A stretch of DNA of 64,000 nucleotides from Pseudomonas sp. ICMP22404 (lineage in GTDB: Bacteria; Pseudomonadota; Gammaproteobacteria; Pseudomonadales; Pseudomonadaceae): the NCBI RefSeq assembly GCF_006227205.1, contig NZ_VCNG01000016.1:1-64000 (forward strand), read 5' to 3'. The translations under genes and the position numbers were made by a program. Below are positions 50,660 to 58,671 of this stretch, piece by piece. The first letter of the stretch is position 1, and each line of letters begins with the position of its first letter. Below the pieces are notes generated by a model. That model was not told where the DNA came from. It made no database searches and worked only from the letters and a program-made list of their open reading frames with translations.

Positions 50660-53272
50660 TCAGCGCTTGTCTTCCACCGTCCACTTACCGCCGTCGTAGT
50701 AGGCCTTCCAGCCCGTAGGCTTGCCGTCGACTTCGGTCTGCACATACTGCTCCTTGGTCTTGCGGCTGTAGCGAATCACCGCCGGGCGGCCATCCGGATC
50801 CTTCTGCGGTGCTTCGCAGAGGAAATGGTACTTCGGATCGATCTCGTCCTTGTGCGGCACGATCTCCATCACCAGGGGTGCACGGGTCTCGCGGTTTTTC
50901 GGGAACTGACTGGCCGCCAGGAACAGACCGGACGCACCATCACGCAGGATGTAGGTGTCATTGACCTTCTCGCACTTGAGCTCCGGCATCTTCACCGGGT
51001 CCATCTTCGGCGGCGCGGCGTCACCGCTCCTGAGCAGCTTGCGAGTGTTCTTGCAGGTCGGGTTGGTGCAGCCGAAGAACTTGCCGAAACGGCCGGTCTT
51101 GAGCTGCATCTCGCTACCACACTTGTCGCATTCCAGGCTTGGGCCTTCGTAGCCCTTGATGCGATAGGTGCCCTCTTCGATCTCGTAGCCCGCGCAATCC
51201 GGGTTGTTACCGCAGATGTGCAGCTTGCGCTTTTCGTCCAGCAGATAGGCATCCATCGCCGTGCTGCAGATCGGGCAGCGATGCTTGCCGCGCAACACCA
51301 GGGATTCGGACTCGCCCTCGTCGTCCGCGGCGATTTCATCGCCTGGCACCAGGTTGACCGTCGCCTTGCAGCGCTCTTTGGGCGGCAGGCTGTAGCCCGA
51401 GCAACCCAGGAAGACGCCGGTGGACGCCGTACGGATCTGCATCGGGCGACCGCAGGTCTGGCACGGAATGTCGGTCATCACCGGCTGGTTGGCCCGCATG
51501 CCGCTGTCAGGGCTTTCAGCCACTTCGAGTTTTTTCTTGAAGTCGCCGTAGAACTCGTCGAGGACGTTCTTCCAGTCCCGCTCACCCTGGGCCACATCGT
51601 CGAGATGCTCTTCCATGCCAGCGGTGAAGCCGTAGTCCATCAGGTTCGAGAAGCTTTCGGACAACCGCTCGGTAACGATGTCGCCCATCTTTTCCGAATA
51701 GAAACGACGGTTGTGCAGCGCCACGTAGCCGCGATCCTGGATGGTCGAAATGATCGCCGCATAGGTCGAAGGACGACCGATACCTCGTTTTTCCATTTCC
51801 TTGACCAGGCTGGCTTCCGAGTAACGGGCCGGCGGCTTGGTGAAATGCTGGGTCGGATCGAGCTTGATCAGCTTCATCACGTCACCCTGGGCCATGTCCG
51901 GCAAGACGTCGTCGTCCCCAGGCTTGGTGATCTGCGGCATGACGCGGGTATAACCGTCGAACTTCAGGATGCGGCCCTTGGCGCGCAGCTCGAAGTCTCC
52001 AGCACCGACGCTGACGGTGGTGGACAGGTACTGCGCCGGCAGCATCTGGCAAGCCAGGAACTGGCGCCAGATCAGCTCGTAGAGACGCTCGGCATCGCGC
52101 TCCATGCCCGACAACTTGCTTGGCTCGGTGTTGGCATCGGAAGGACGAATCGCTTCGTGAGCCTCTTGTGCGCCTTCCTTGCTGCTGTAGACGTTCGGCG
52201 TGTCCGGCAGGTACTTCTTGCCGAACTCGCTTTCTATATAAGTACGCGCCATCGCCACGGCATCGGCCGAGAGGTTGGTCGAGTCGGTACGCATATAGGT
52301 GATGTAGCCGGCTTCATACAGACGCTGGGCCATCATCATGGTTTTCTTCACGCCGAAGCCCAGGCGGTTGCTCGCGGCCTGCTGCAGCGTGGACGTGATG
52401 AACGGTGCCGATGGCTTGCTGCTGGTCGGCTTGTCTTCACGCTTGACGATGCTGTAGGTGGAAGCCTTGAGCTTCTCCAGGGCGGCCATGGCCTGGGCTT
52501 CGTTAAGCGGCTTGAAGGCTTCGCCCTTTTCCCGGGCCACTTCAAAGCGCACGTTGGCGCCTTTGGCCGTGCCAAGGTCCGCGTGGACTTCCCAGTATTC
52601 TTCAGGGATGAACGCACGGATCTCCCGCTCGCGCTCCACCACCAGCTTCACCGCCACCGACTGCACCCGTCCGGCCGACAGGCCACGGGCGATCTTGGCC
52701 CACAGCAAGGGCGAAACCATGTAGCCCACCACGCGGTCGAGGAAACGGCGCGCCTGCTGAGCATTGACCCGGTCGATGTCCAGCTCACCCGGTTCGGAAA
52801 ATGCTTCCTGGATGGCCTTCTTGGTGATTTCGTTGAACACCACGCGCTTGTAGCGGCTGTCATCACCACCGATGGCTTCGCGCAGGTGCCAGGCAATGGC
52901 TTCCCCTTCGCGGTCCAAGTCCGTCGCGAGATAGATGGTGTCGGCATCCTTGGCGAGCCGGCGCAGCTCCTCGATGACCTTTTCCTTGCCTGGGAGGATC
53001 TCGTACTTGGCTTTCCAGCCGTGTTCCGGATCGACCCCCATGCGTGAGACCAGCTGCTTGCGCGCCTTTTCCTTTGGCGACAGCGCCGGCGCCTCACCAG
53101 CGGCCGCCTTGCCGCGCTTGGCGGCTGGCTCCTTGCTGGCGCTAGCCGAACCGCTGGTGGGCAGGTCTCGGATATGGCCGATACTCGACTTCACCACGTA
53201 TTGGTTGCCCAGATACTTGTTGATGGTCTTGGCCTTAGCCGGGGATTCCACAATGACCAGCGATTTGCCCAT
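50660..53272 (-). CDS. topA: DNA topoisomerase I
   Basis: An 870-aa type IA topoisomerase relaxing negative supercoils. The Toprim domain opens MGKSLVIVESPAKAKTI and has YLATDLDREGEAIAWHL. The active tyrosine is in GYITYMRTDSTNLS. Three C-terminal zinc ribbons follow (CQTCGRPMQ...C, CPICSTAMD...C, CDKCGSEMQ...CTNPTC) and then a basic/aromatic tail. A charged linker with KEPAAKRGKAAAGE at about 45-60 is a Pseudomonas-type insertion in Toprim. It is monocistronic. Confidence 0.97.
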   Translation of the reverse strand: MGKSLVIVESPAKAKTINKYLGNQYVVKSSIGHIRDLPTSGSASASKEPAAKRGKAAAGEAPALSPKEKARKQLVSRMGVDPEHGWKAKYEILPGKEKVIEELRRLAKDADTIYLATDLDREGEAIAWHLREAIGGDDSRYKRVVFNEITKKAIQEAFSEPGELDIDRVNAQQARRFLDRVVGYMVSPLLWAKIARGLSAGRVQSVAVKLVVEREREIRAFIPEEYWEVHADLGTAKGANVRFEVAREKGEAFKPLNEAQAMAALEKLKASTYSIVKREDKPTSSKPSAPFITSTLQQAASNRLGFGVKKTMMMAQRLYEAGYITYMRTDSTNLSADAVAMARTYIESEFGKKYLPDTPNVYSSKEGAQEAHEAIRPSDANTEPSKLSGMERDAERLYELIWRQFLACQMLPAQYLSTTVSVGAGDFELRAKGRILKFDGYTRVMPQITKPGDDDVLPDMAQGDVMKLIKLDPTQHFTKPPARYSEASLVKEMEKRGIGRPSTYAAIISTIQDRGYVALHNRRFYSEKMGDIVTERLSESFSNLMDYGFTAGMEEHLDDVAQGERDWKNVLDEFYGDFKKKLEVAESPDSGMRANQPVMTDIPCQTCGRPMQIRTASTGVFLGCSGYSLPPKERCKATVNLVPGDEIAADDEGESESLVLRGKHRCPICSTAMDAYLLDEKRKLHICGNNPDCAGYEIEEGTYRIKGYEGPSLECDKCGSEMQLKTGRFGKFFGCTNPTCKNTRKLLRSGDAAPPKMDPVKMPELKCEKVNDTYILRDGASGLFLAASQFPKNRETRAPLVMEIVPHKDEIDPKYHFLCEAPQKDPDGRPAVIRYSRKTKEQYVQTEVDGKPTGWKAYYDGGKWTVEDKR

Positions 53273-53387
53273 GGATCAGAAAATTCCTGAATTCTAAAAA
53301 GTGAAAGGCGGTAGGCGCCTGACGCGGCACCGCTATATATAGTGGCTGCAAGGTGAGGTCAAGCGCAGGGTTGTCCGCGGATTGGCC

Positions 53388-53624
53388 TCAAGGCTTGGAA
53401 AAAATGCTCTCTTCGGCCTGCACCAAAGCAAAGCGCGGCACTTGTTCGCCGTCAACCTCGACGGACTCTTCGAACATGCTCAAGGGACGCACCCAAAAGC
53501 CGTAATCGCCATACAGGGCTTGATAGAAGACCACTTCTTCCTCGGTCTCGGAATGCCGCGCGATGCTGAATACGCGGTACTGCGGACCTTTGTAATGCTG
53601 GTAGAGCCCAGGTTGTATCGGCAT
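53388..53624 (-). CDS. DUF1653 family protein
   Basis: A 78-aa protein whose sequence GLYQHYKGPQYRVFSIARHSETEEEVVFYQALYG is the standard DUF1653 pattern, with WVRPLSMFEESVE following. It is a small beta-rich protein of unknown function, conserved between topA and fadA in Pseudomonas. Confidence 0.93.
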   Translation of the reverse strand: MPIQPGLYQHYKGPQYRVFSIARHSETEEEVVFYQALYGDYGFWVRPLSMFEESVEVDGEQVPRFALVQAEESIFSKP

Positions 53625-53680
53625 GCTTCGGCCCTCGCTGAAATCTTTTCAAAATAAAAACAAATTTTTTTATTAAACCC

Positions 53681-53712
53681 GGAAAAACAAAAACCGGGGC
53701 ACTTGGCCCCGG
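53681..53712 (-). terminator. Terminator of the fadBA operon
   Basis: The minus strand gives CCGGGGC-CAAGT-GCCCCGG followed by TTTTTGTTTTTCC, 18 bases after the fadA stop. Confidence 0.93.
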
Positions 53713-53730
53713 CTTCCATCAACGCAACGC

Positions 53731-54906
53731 TTAGACGCGTTCGAAGACAGTGGCGATGCCCTGGCCGAGGCCAATGCACATGGTGGACACGCCAAAAGTG
53801 CCGCCGTTCTGTTTCATGACGTTCAGCAACGTGCCGGAGATACGTGCACCGGAGCAACCGAACGGGTGACCCAGGGCGATCGCGCCGCCGTGCAGGTTAA
53901 CCTTCTCGTTCATCTTGTCGAGCACTTTCAGATCTTTCAGCACCGGCAGGGCCTGTGCGGCGAACGCTTCGTTGAGCTCGAAGAAGTCGATATCGGCCAT
54001 GCTCAGGCCGGCACGCTTCAAAGCTTTCTGCGTGGCCGGTACTGGACCATAGCCCATGATCGCCGGGTCCACACCCGCCACGGCCATCGAACGGATCACC
54101 GCCATCGGCTGGATGCCCAGGTCCTGGGCACGCTGAGCCGACATCACGATCATGCACGAAGCGCCGTCAGTGATCTGCGACGAGGTACCGGCTGTCACGG
54201 TGCCGCCCTTAGGGTTGAAGGCAGGCTTGAGGGCCGCCAGGCTTTCAAGGGTGGTTTCCGGACGAATGGTTTCGTCGTAGTCGAACAGTTTCAGGAAACC
54301 GTTCTCGTCGTAACCCTGCATCGGGATGATTTCATCCTTGAACTTGCCTTCCACGGTCGCCTTGTGGGCGAGCTGGTGGGAGCGCACGCCAAAGGCGTCC
54401 TGCTGTTCGCGGGTGATGCCGTGCATTTTGCCAAGCATTTCCGCGGTCAGGCCCATCATGCCCGAGGCTTTTGCCGCGTACAGCGACATGTGCGGGTTCG
54501 GATCGACACCGTGCATCATGCTCACGTGGCCCATGTGCTCGACACCGCCGACGACGAACACATCGCCGTTACCGGTCATGATCGCCTGGGCGGCGGTGTG
54601 CAGCGCGCTCATGGACGAACCGCACAGGCGGCTGACGGTCTGACCGGCCGCGGTGTGAGGGATCTGGGTCATCAGCGAGGCCATGCGGGCGATGTTCCAG
54701 CCCTGCTCCAGAGTCTGGTTAACACAGCCCCAGATCACGTCCTCGACTTCGTTCGGATCGACCTTGACGTTGCGTTCCAGCAGTTTGCTGATCAGGTGCG
54801 CCGACATGTCCTCGGCGCGAGTGTTACGGTGCATGCCGCCCTTGGAGCGGCCCATCGGCGTACGACCGAAGTCGACAATCACGACGTCTCTAGGATTCAA
54901 GCTCAT
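53731..54906 (-). CDS. fadA: 3-ketoacyl-CoA thiolase (beta subunit)
   Basis: A 391-aa thiolase; the last step of beta-oxidation. Acyl-carrying Cys95 is in VSRLCGSSMSALHTA. GHPFGCSGARI carries the catalytic His and CIGLGQG the second Cys. It forms the alpha2beta2 complex with FadB. It is 30 bases downstream of fadB in the same operon. The homologous P. aeruginosa operon is fadBA5. Confidence 0.97.
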   Translation of the reverse strand: MSLNPRDVVIVDFGRTPMGRSKGGMHRNTRAEDMSAHLISKLLERNVKVDPNEVEDVIWGCVNQTLEQGWNIARMASLMTQIPHTAAGQTVSRLCGSSMSALHTAAQAIMTGNGDVFVVGGVEHMGHVSMMHGVDPNPHMSLYAAKASGMMGLTAEMLGKMHGITREQQDAFGVRSHQLAHKATVEGKFKDEIIPMQGYDENGFLKLFDYDETIRPETTLESLAALKPAFNPKGGTVTAGTSSQITDGASCMIVMSAQRAQDLGIQPMAVIRSMAVAGVDPAIMGYGPVPATQKALKRAGLSMADIDFFELNEAFAAQALPVLKDLKVLDKMNEKVNLHGGAIALGHPFGCSGARISGTLLNVMKQNGGTFGVSTMCIGLGQGIATVFERV

Positions 54907-54936
54907 AAATGTTCTCTCGCTCTAGTCGTTGGGCGC

Positions 54937-57084
54937 TTAACCGAAGAAGCTCTGGCCGTTCTTGGCCATTTCACGCAGCTTCGCGGTGGGGTGGTACAGC
55001 GCGCCCAGATCAGCGTACTGGTCAGCCAGGGCAACGAACTCGGCCACACCGATCGAATCGATGTAGCGCAGCGCACCGCCACGGAATGGAGGGAAACCGA
55101 TACCGTAGACCAGACCCATGTCGGCTTCGGCGGCGGTTTCGACAATGCCGTCTTCCAGGCAACGCACGGTTTCGAGGCACAGCGGGATCATCATCCAGTT
55201 GATGATGTCCTCGTCGGTGACTTCGCGCTGCTCGTAAACGATCGGCTTGAGCACTTCCAGCACCGACGGATCGGCCACTTTCTTCTGCTTGCCGCGCTTG
55301 TCGGTCTCGTAGGCGTAGAAACCCTTGCCGTTCTTCTGACCCAGGCGCTTGGCTTCGTAGAGCACGTCGACAGCCGAACGACGGTCGTCCTTCATGCGGT
55401 CCGGGAAGCCTTCAGCCATGACGTCGCGACCGTGGTGGCCGGTGTCGATACCGACCACGTCCATCAGGTACGCCGGGCCCATTGGCCAGCCGAATTTTTC
55501 CATGATCTTGTCAATGCGCACGAAGTCCACGCCAGCGCTGACCAATTTGGCGAAACCGCCGAAATACGGGAACAGCACGCGGTTGACCAGGAAGCCCGGG
55601 CAGTCGTTGACGACGATCGGGTTCTTGCCCATTTTCTTCGCGTAGGCAACGGTGGTGGCAATGGCCAGCTCACTGGACTTCTCGCCACGGATCACTTCCA
55701 CCAGCGGCATCATGTGCACCGGGTTGAAGAAGTGCATGCCGACGAAGTTTTCCGGACGCTTGAGGGCCTTGGCCAACAGCGAAATGGAAATGGTCGAGGT
55801 GTTCGACGCGAGGATCGTGTCCTCCTTGACCTTGTCTTCGACTTCAGCCAATACCGCTTGCTTGACCTTCGGGTTTTCGACAACCGCTTCGACCACCAGA
55901 TCGACATGGCCAAAATCGCCATAGGACAGGGTCGGACGAATGCCGTTGAGCACTTCGGCCATCTTCGCTGCGGTCATGCGGCCTTTATCGACGCGCCCCA
56001 CCAGCAGCTTGGCGGCTTCGGCCAGGCCCTGTTCGATGCCGTGTTCGTTGATGTCCTTCATCAGGATCGGCGTGCCCTTGGACGCCGACTGATAGGCGAT
56101 ACCGCCGCCCATGATGCCGGCGCCCAACACGGCGGCCTGCTTCACGTCACGGGCGATTTCGTCGTAGGCCTTGGCCTTTTTCTTCAGTTCCTGGTCATTG
56201 AGGAACAGACCGATCAGGCTTTGTGCCGCCGAAGTCTTGGCCAGTTTGACGAAACCGGTGGCTTCGACTTCCAGGGCCTTGTCGCGACCGAAGTTCGCGG
56301 CTTTCTGGATGGTCTTGATCGCTTCGACCGGCGCCGGGTAGTTCGGGCCTGCCTGGCCGGCCACGAAACCCTTGGCGGTTTCGAAGGCCATCATCTGTTC
56401 GATGGCGTTGAGCTTGAGTTTCTCAAGCTTCGGCTGACGCTTGGCCTTGTAGTCGAACTCGCCACTGATGGCGCGCTTGATCAATTCAAGGGCCGCTTGC
56501 TGGAGCTTGCCCGGTTCGACCACCGCATCCACGGCGCCGACCTTCAGCGCGTCTTCGGCACGGTTTTCCTTGCCAGCGGCAATCCATTCGATGGCGTTGT
56601 CGGCCCCGATCAGGCGCGGCAGACGCACGGTACCGCCGAAGCCCGGGTAGATGCCCAGCTTGACTTCCGGCAGGCCGATCTTGGCGCCGGAAGACATGAC
56701 GCGATAGTCCGCTGCCAGGCACATTTCCAGGCCGCCACCCAGGGCGATGCCATTGATGGCCGCGACGGTGGGTACGTTGAGATCTTCGAAGTCGCTGAAG
56801 ATACGGTTGGCTTCGAGGTTGCCAGCGATCAGTTCGGCATCGGGCAGCTTGAAGTTGTCGACGAATTCGGTGATGTCGGCACCGACGATGAAAACGTCCT
56901 TGCCACTGCTGACGATCACACCCTTGATCGAAGCGTCTGCCTTGATAGCGTCCACGGCCTGACGCAATTCGTTCAGGGTTAGACGGTTGAACTTGTTGAC
57001 GGACTCACCCTTGAGATCGAACTTCAGTTCGACGATGCCACTTTCAAGAGCCTTAACCGTGATGGCTTTACCTTCGTAAATCAT
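54937..57084 (-). CDS. fadB: Multifunctional fatty-acid oxidation alpha subunit
   Basis: 715 aa. The N-terminal crotonase domain (1-190) has NGIALGGGLEMCLAADYRV and LPEVKLGIYPGFGGTVRL, for enoyl-CoA hydratase and isomerase. The 3-hydroxyacyl-CoA dehydrogenase domain starts near 310 with AAVLGAGIMGGGIAYQSA, followed by FFNPVHMMPLVEVI and NDCPGFLVNRVLFPYF. ATG 57084 is 7 bases after GGAGA. Two PsrA-like sites lie 150-176 bases upstream, consistent with fatty-acid induction. Confidence 0.97.
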   Translation of the reverse strand: MIYEGKAITVKALESGIVELKFDLKGESVNKFNRLTLNELRQAVDAIKADASIKGVIVSSGKDVFIVGADITEFVDNFKLPDAELIAGNLEANRIFSDFEDLNVPTVAAINGIALGGGLEMCLAADYRVMSSGAKIGLPEVKLGIYPGFGGTVRLPRLIGADNAIEWIAAGKENRAEDALKVGAVDAVVEPGKLQQAALELIKRAISGEFDYKAKRQPKLEKLKLNAIEQMMAFETAKGFVAGQAGPNYPAPVEAIKTIQKAANFGRDKALEVEATGFVKLAKTSAAQSLIGLFLNDQELKKKAKAYDEIARDVKQAAVLGAGIMGGGIAYQSASKGTPILMKDINEHGIEQGLAEAAKLLVGRVDKGRMTAAKMAEVLNGIRPTLSYGDFGHVDLVVEAVVENPKVKQAVLAEVEDKVKEDTILASNTSTISISLLAKALKRPENFVGMHFFNPVHMMPLVEVIRGEKSSELAIATTVAYAKKMGKNPIVVNDCPGFLVNRVLFPYFGGFAKLVSAGVDFVRIDKIMEKFGWPMGPAYLMDVVGIDTGHHGRDVMAEGFPDRMKDDRRSAVDVLYEAKRLGQKNGKGFYAYETDKRGKQKKVADPSVLEVLKPIVYEQREVTDEDIINWMMIPLCLETVRCLEDGIVETAAEADMGLVYGIGFPPFRGGALRYIDSIGVAEFVALADQYADLGALYHPTAKLREMAKNGQSFFG

Positions 57085-57233
57085 CAACTGATCTCCACGA
57101 TATGGAAGCTGAACAGTACACGTTGAACGCTGACCACTGGTTCGGCATTGACGTTACCGTCGATGCTACGCCAATCCGCCAGGCACACCCGTCAACGCGA
57201 TAGTCGGGGTTCTGTAGGAACGTTCGGAAAATA

Positions 57234-57260
57234 CAAACGCTCAATTCATACGCCCGTTTG
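57234..57260. promoter_or_regulatory. Two overlapping PsrA-like operators upstream of fadBA
   Basis: CAAACGCTCAATTC (57234-57247, right half degenerate) and CATACGCCCGTTTG (57247-57260, one mismatch) fit the PsrA motif and share one base, exactly the geometry seen at psrA (48162-48188). Confidence 0.65.
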
Positions 57261-57539
57261 ATTTGGGTACGTCACCTTCACGGAATTTCCGACAATTGTC
57301 AATCGCCCTAAACAAGGGCTCGGACGCGACTTGACGGTCATTTCCATTACCCTGCAGATCCGCAACACGACGCTGCATGTGCGGACATTCATAAGATCAA
57401 TAATTAGAAAAGTCGCCCTAATTCCAGACGCAACGAATACAAAGGGCTATGCTGGCGGTACGTTATGAAAGCGCTTGGCGCGAGGACGTTACGAACGAAC
57501 ACCCGGATTGAATTGGTTTACGGCCTGCCTGGCCAACCC
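57261..57539 (+). other. Non-coding stretch ending at an orphan terminator; possible small RNA
   Basis: There is no credible gene between the fadB promoter and 57570. A plus-strand terminator (57540-57566) has no gene upstream on its strand, so a small RNA transcribed rightward may end here. No firm promoter was identified; TTGACG at about 57332 is a possible -35. Confidence 0.35.
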
Positions 57540-57566
57540 GCCCGACGAGACTGTCGGGCTTTTTTA
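57540..57566 (+). terminator. Orphan Rho-independent terminator
   Basis: GCCCGAC-GAGACT-GTCGGGC followed by TTTTTT (57560-57565). It works only on the plus strand, since the minus side has no U-run. Confidence 0.85.
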
Positions 57567-57569
57567 TGG

Positions 57570-58007
57570 TCAGGCCAGGGCCTTGAGCACCGCCGCAATA
57601 TCCTGCAAAACAGTAGCCTCGCCCTTCTCGCCCCAATACAGGGTGATCATTTGCGGGTCGGCTTCGATCTTGTAGACGTTGGCTGGCAATGTCCTGAAAT
57701 GCTCGAGCAACGACTCGTCCTGGCAAGTTTCCCGCCACTGATTGACCCAAACGCCAGGCGCGCTTTGCCAGTAACTCCAACAGGCGGGCTGCTTGCCGCG
57801 CCGGGGCCGATGGTACTGCGCGCAAGGGTTTGGCGGCTGGGAATCGAGCCAGTGCGGCCATTCCTGGGGCGCCAATTGCATGGCCAGGCCGAGGCGACGG
57901 GCCTCCATGCGCAGGGCCATGCGACCACTCTGTACACGGGACGGCCGCAACCATGCCAGGGGGCTCAATACCACCAACAGGATTGACACCACTATCCAGA
58001 CCGTCAT
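57570..58007 (-). CDS. Membrane-anchored hypothetical protein, 145 aa
   Basis: ATG 58007 lies 7 bases after GGGAG. Residues 1-20 form a single hydrophobic helix (MTVWIVVSILLVVLSPLAWL). A soluble cytoplasmic-type domain with several Trp residues follows (WPHWLDSQPPNPCAQYH, WSYWQSAPGVWVNQWRE), ending in a helical tail. It is conserved next to the Usp gene in Pseudomonas from memory. The function is unknown. Confidence 0.82.
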   Translation of the reverse strand: MTVWIVVSILLVVLSPLAWLRPSRVQSGRMALRMEARRLGLAMQLAPQEWPHWLDSQPPNPCAQYHRPRRGKQPACWSYWQSAPGVWVNQWRETCQDESLLEHFRTLPANVYKIEADPQMITLYWGEKGEATVLQDIAAVLKALA

Positions 58008-58109
58008 ATCAGTACTCCCGAATTCTGATGAGCCATTGACCCATATCGCCGTCAATGCGCTTGAAACCAGCCATACTTAACCGTATCGCCATTCTCTGGA
58101 GTGCTTTTC

Positions 58110-58550
58110 ATGTACTACGAACACATCCTGGTCGCCGTCGACCTCACTGAAGAATGCGATCCCGTCATCAAACGCGCTCGCGCCCTGTGCGATGGCCGAG
58201 AAACCAAGCTGTCACTGGTGCATATCGTCGAACCGATGGCCATGGCCTTTGGCGGCGATGTCCCCATGGACCTTTCCCAACTGCAACAACAGCAGTTCGA
58301 TCAGGCCAAGGAACGCCTTGACCGCCTGATCGTGAAGTATCCGGACCTGAAACGGGAAAACAGCCACCTGACCTACGGCCAGCCGCGCCAGGAGATCCAT
58401 CACCTGGCCAAGGAACAGGGTTGCGACCTGATCGTCGTCGGCAGCCACGGTCGCCATGGGCTGGCGCTGCTGCTGGGCTCCACCGCCAACGACGTATTGC
58501 ATGGCGCACCTTGCGATGTGCTGGCGGTGCACCTGGTCAAGCGCGCATAA
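58110..58550 (+). CDS. Universal stress protein (UspA family)
   Basis: A 146-aa Usp domain: YEHILVAVDLTEECD at the start, VVGSHGRHGLALLLGST with the G-x2-G-x9-G-(S/T) ATP-binding motif, and VLHGAPCDVLAVHL at the end. It is the ATP-binding type. ATG 58110 has TGGAG about 9 bases upstream. Nucleotide-dependent stress survival role by family. Confidence 0.94.
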   Translation: MYYEHILVAVDLTEECDPVIKRARALCDGRETKLSLVHIVEPMAMAFGGDVPMDLSQLQQQQFDQAKERLDRLIVKYPDLKRENSHLTYGQPRQEIHHLAKEQGCDLIVVGSHGRHGLALLLGSTANDVLHGAPCDVLAVHLVKRA

Positions 58551-58568
58551 CAGCTATGAAGCCCTGAG

Positions 58569-58654
58569 GGGGTGAGCCTGCTCGCGATGACGTCAGCACA
58601 GTCGACATGCCTGTTAGCTGACACACCGCGATCGCGAACAAGCTCGCTCCCACA
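58569..58654. repeat. REP inverted pair (diverged)
   Basis: GGTGAGCCTGCTCGCGATGA at 58571 and CGATCGCGAACAAGCTCGCT from 58629, between usp and uup. Confidence 0.75.
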
Positions 58655-58671
58655 AAGGGCTGCCTTTCAAA

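Noticed and set aside
50825..53047. Very long open frame antisense to topA (740 codons)
   Set aside because: Shadow of a GC-rich gene; the topA frame carries all type IA motifs and zinc ribbons.
53866..56982. Open frame of over 1000 codons antisense to fadA and fadB
   Set aside because: Crosses two well-defined genes on the other strand; His/Val/Arg-rich composition typical of an antisense frame, with no domain.
57465..57986. Open frame of 173 codons on the plus strand
   Set aside because: It runs through the terminator at 57540 and antisense to the better-supported gene at 57570-58007, and has no RBS or recognisable domain.
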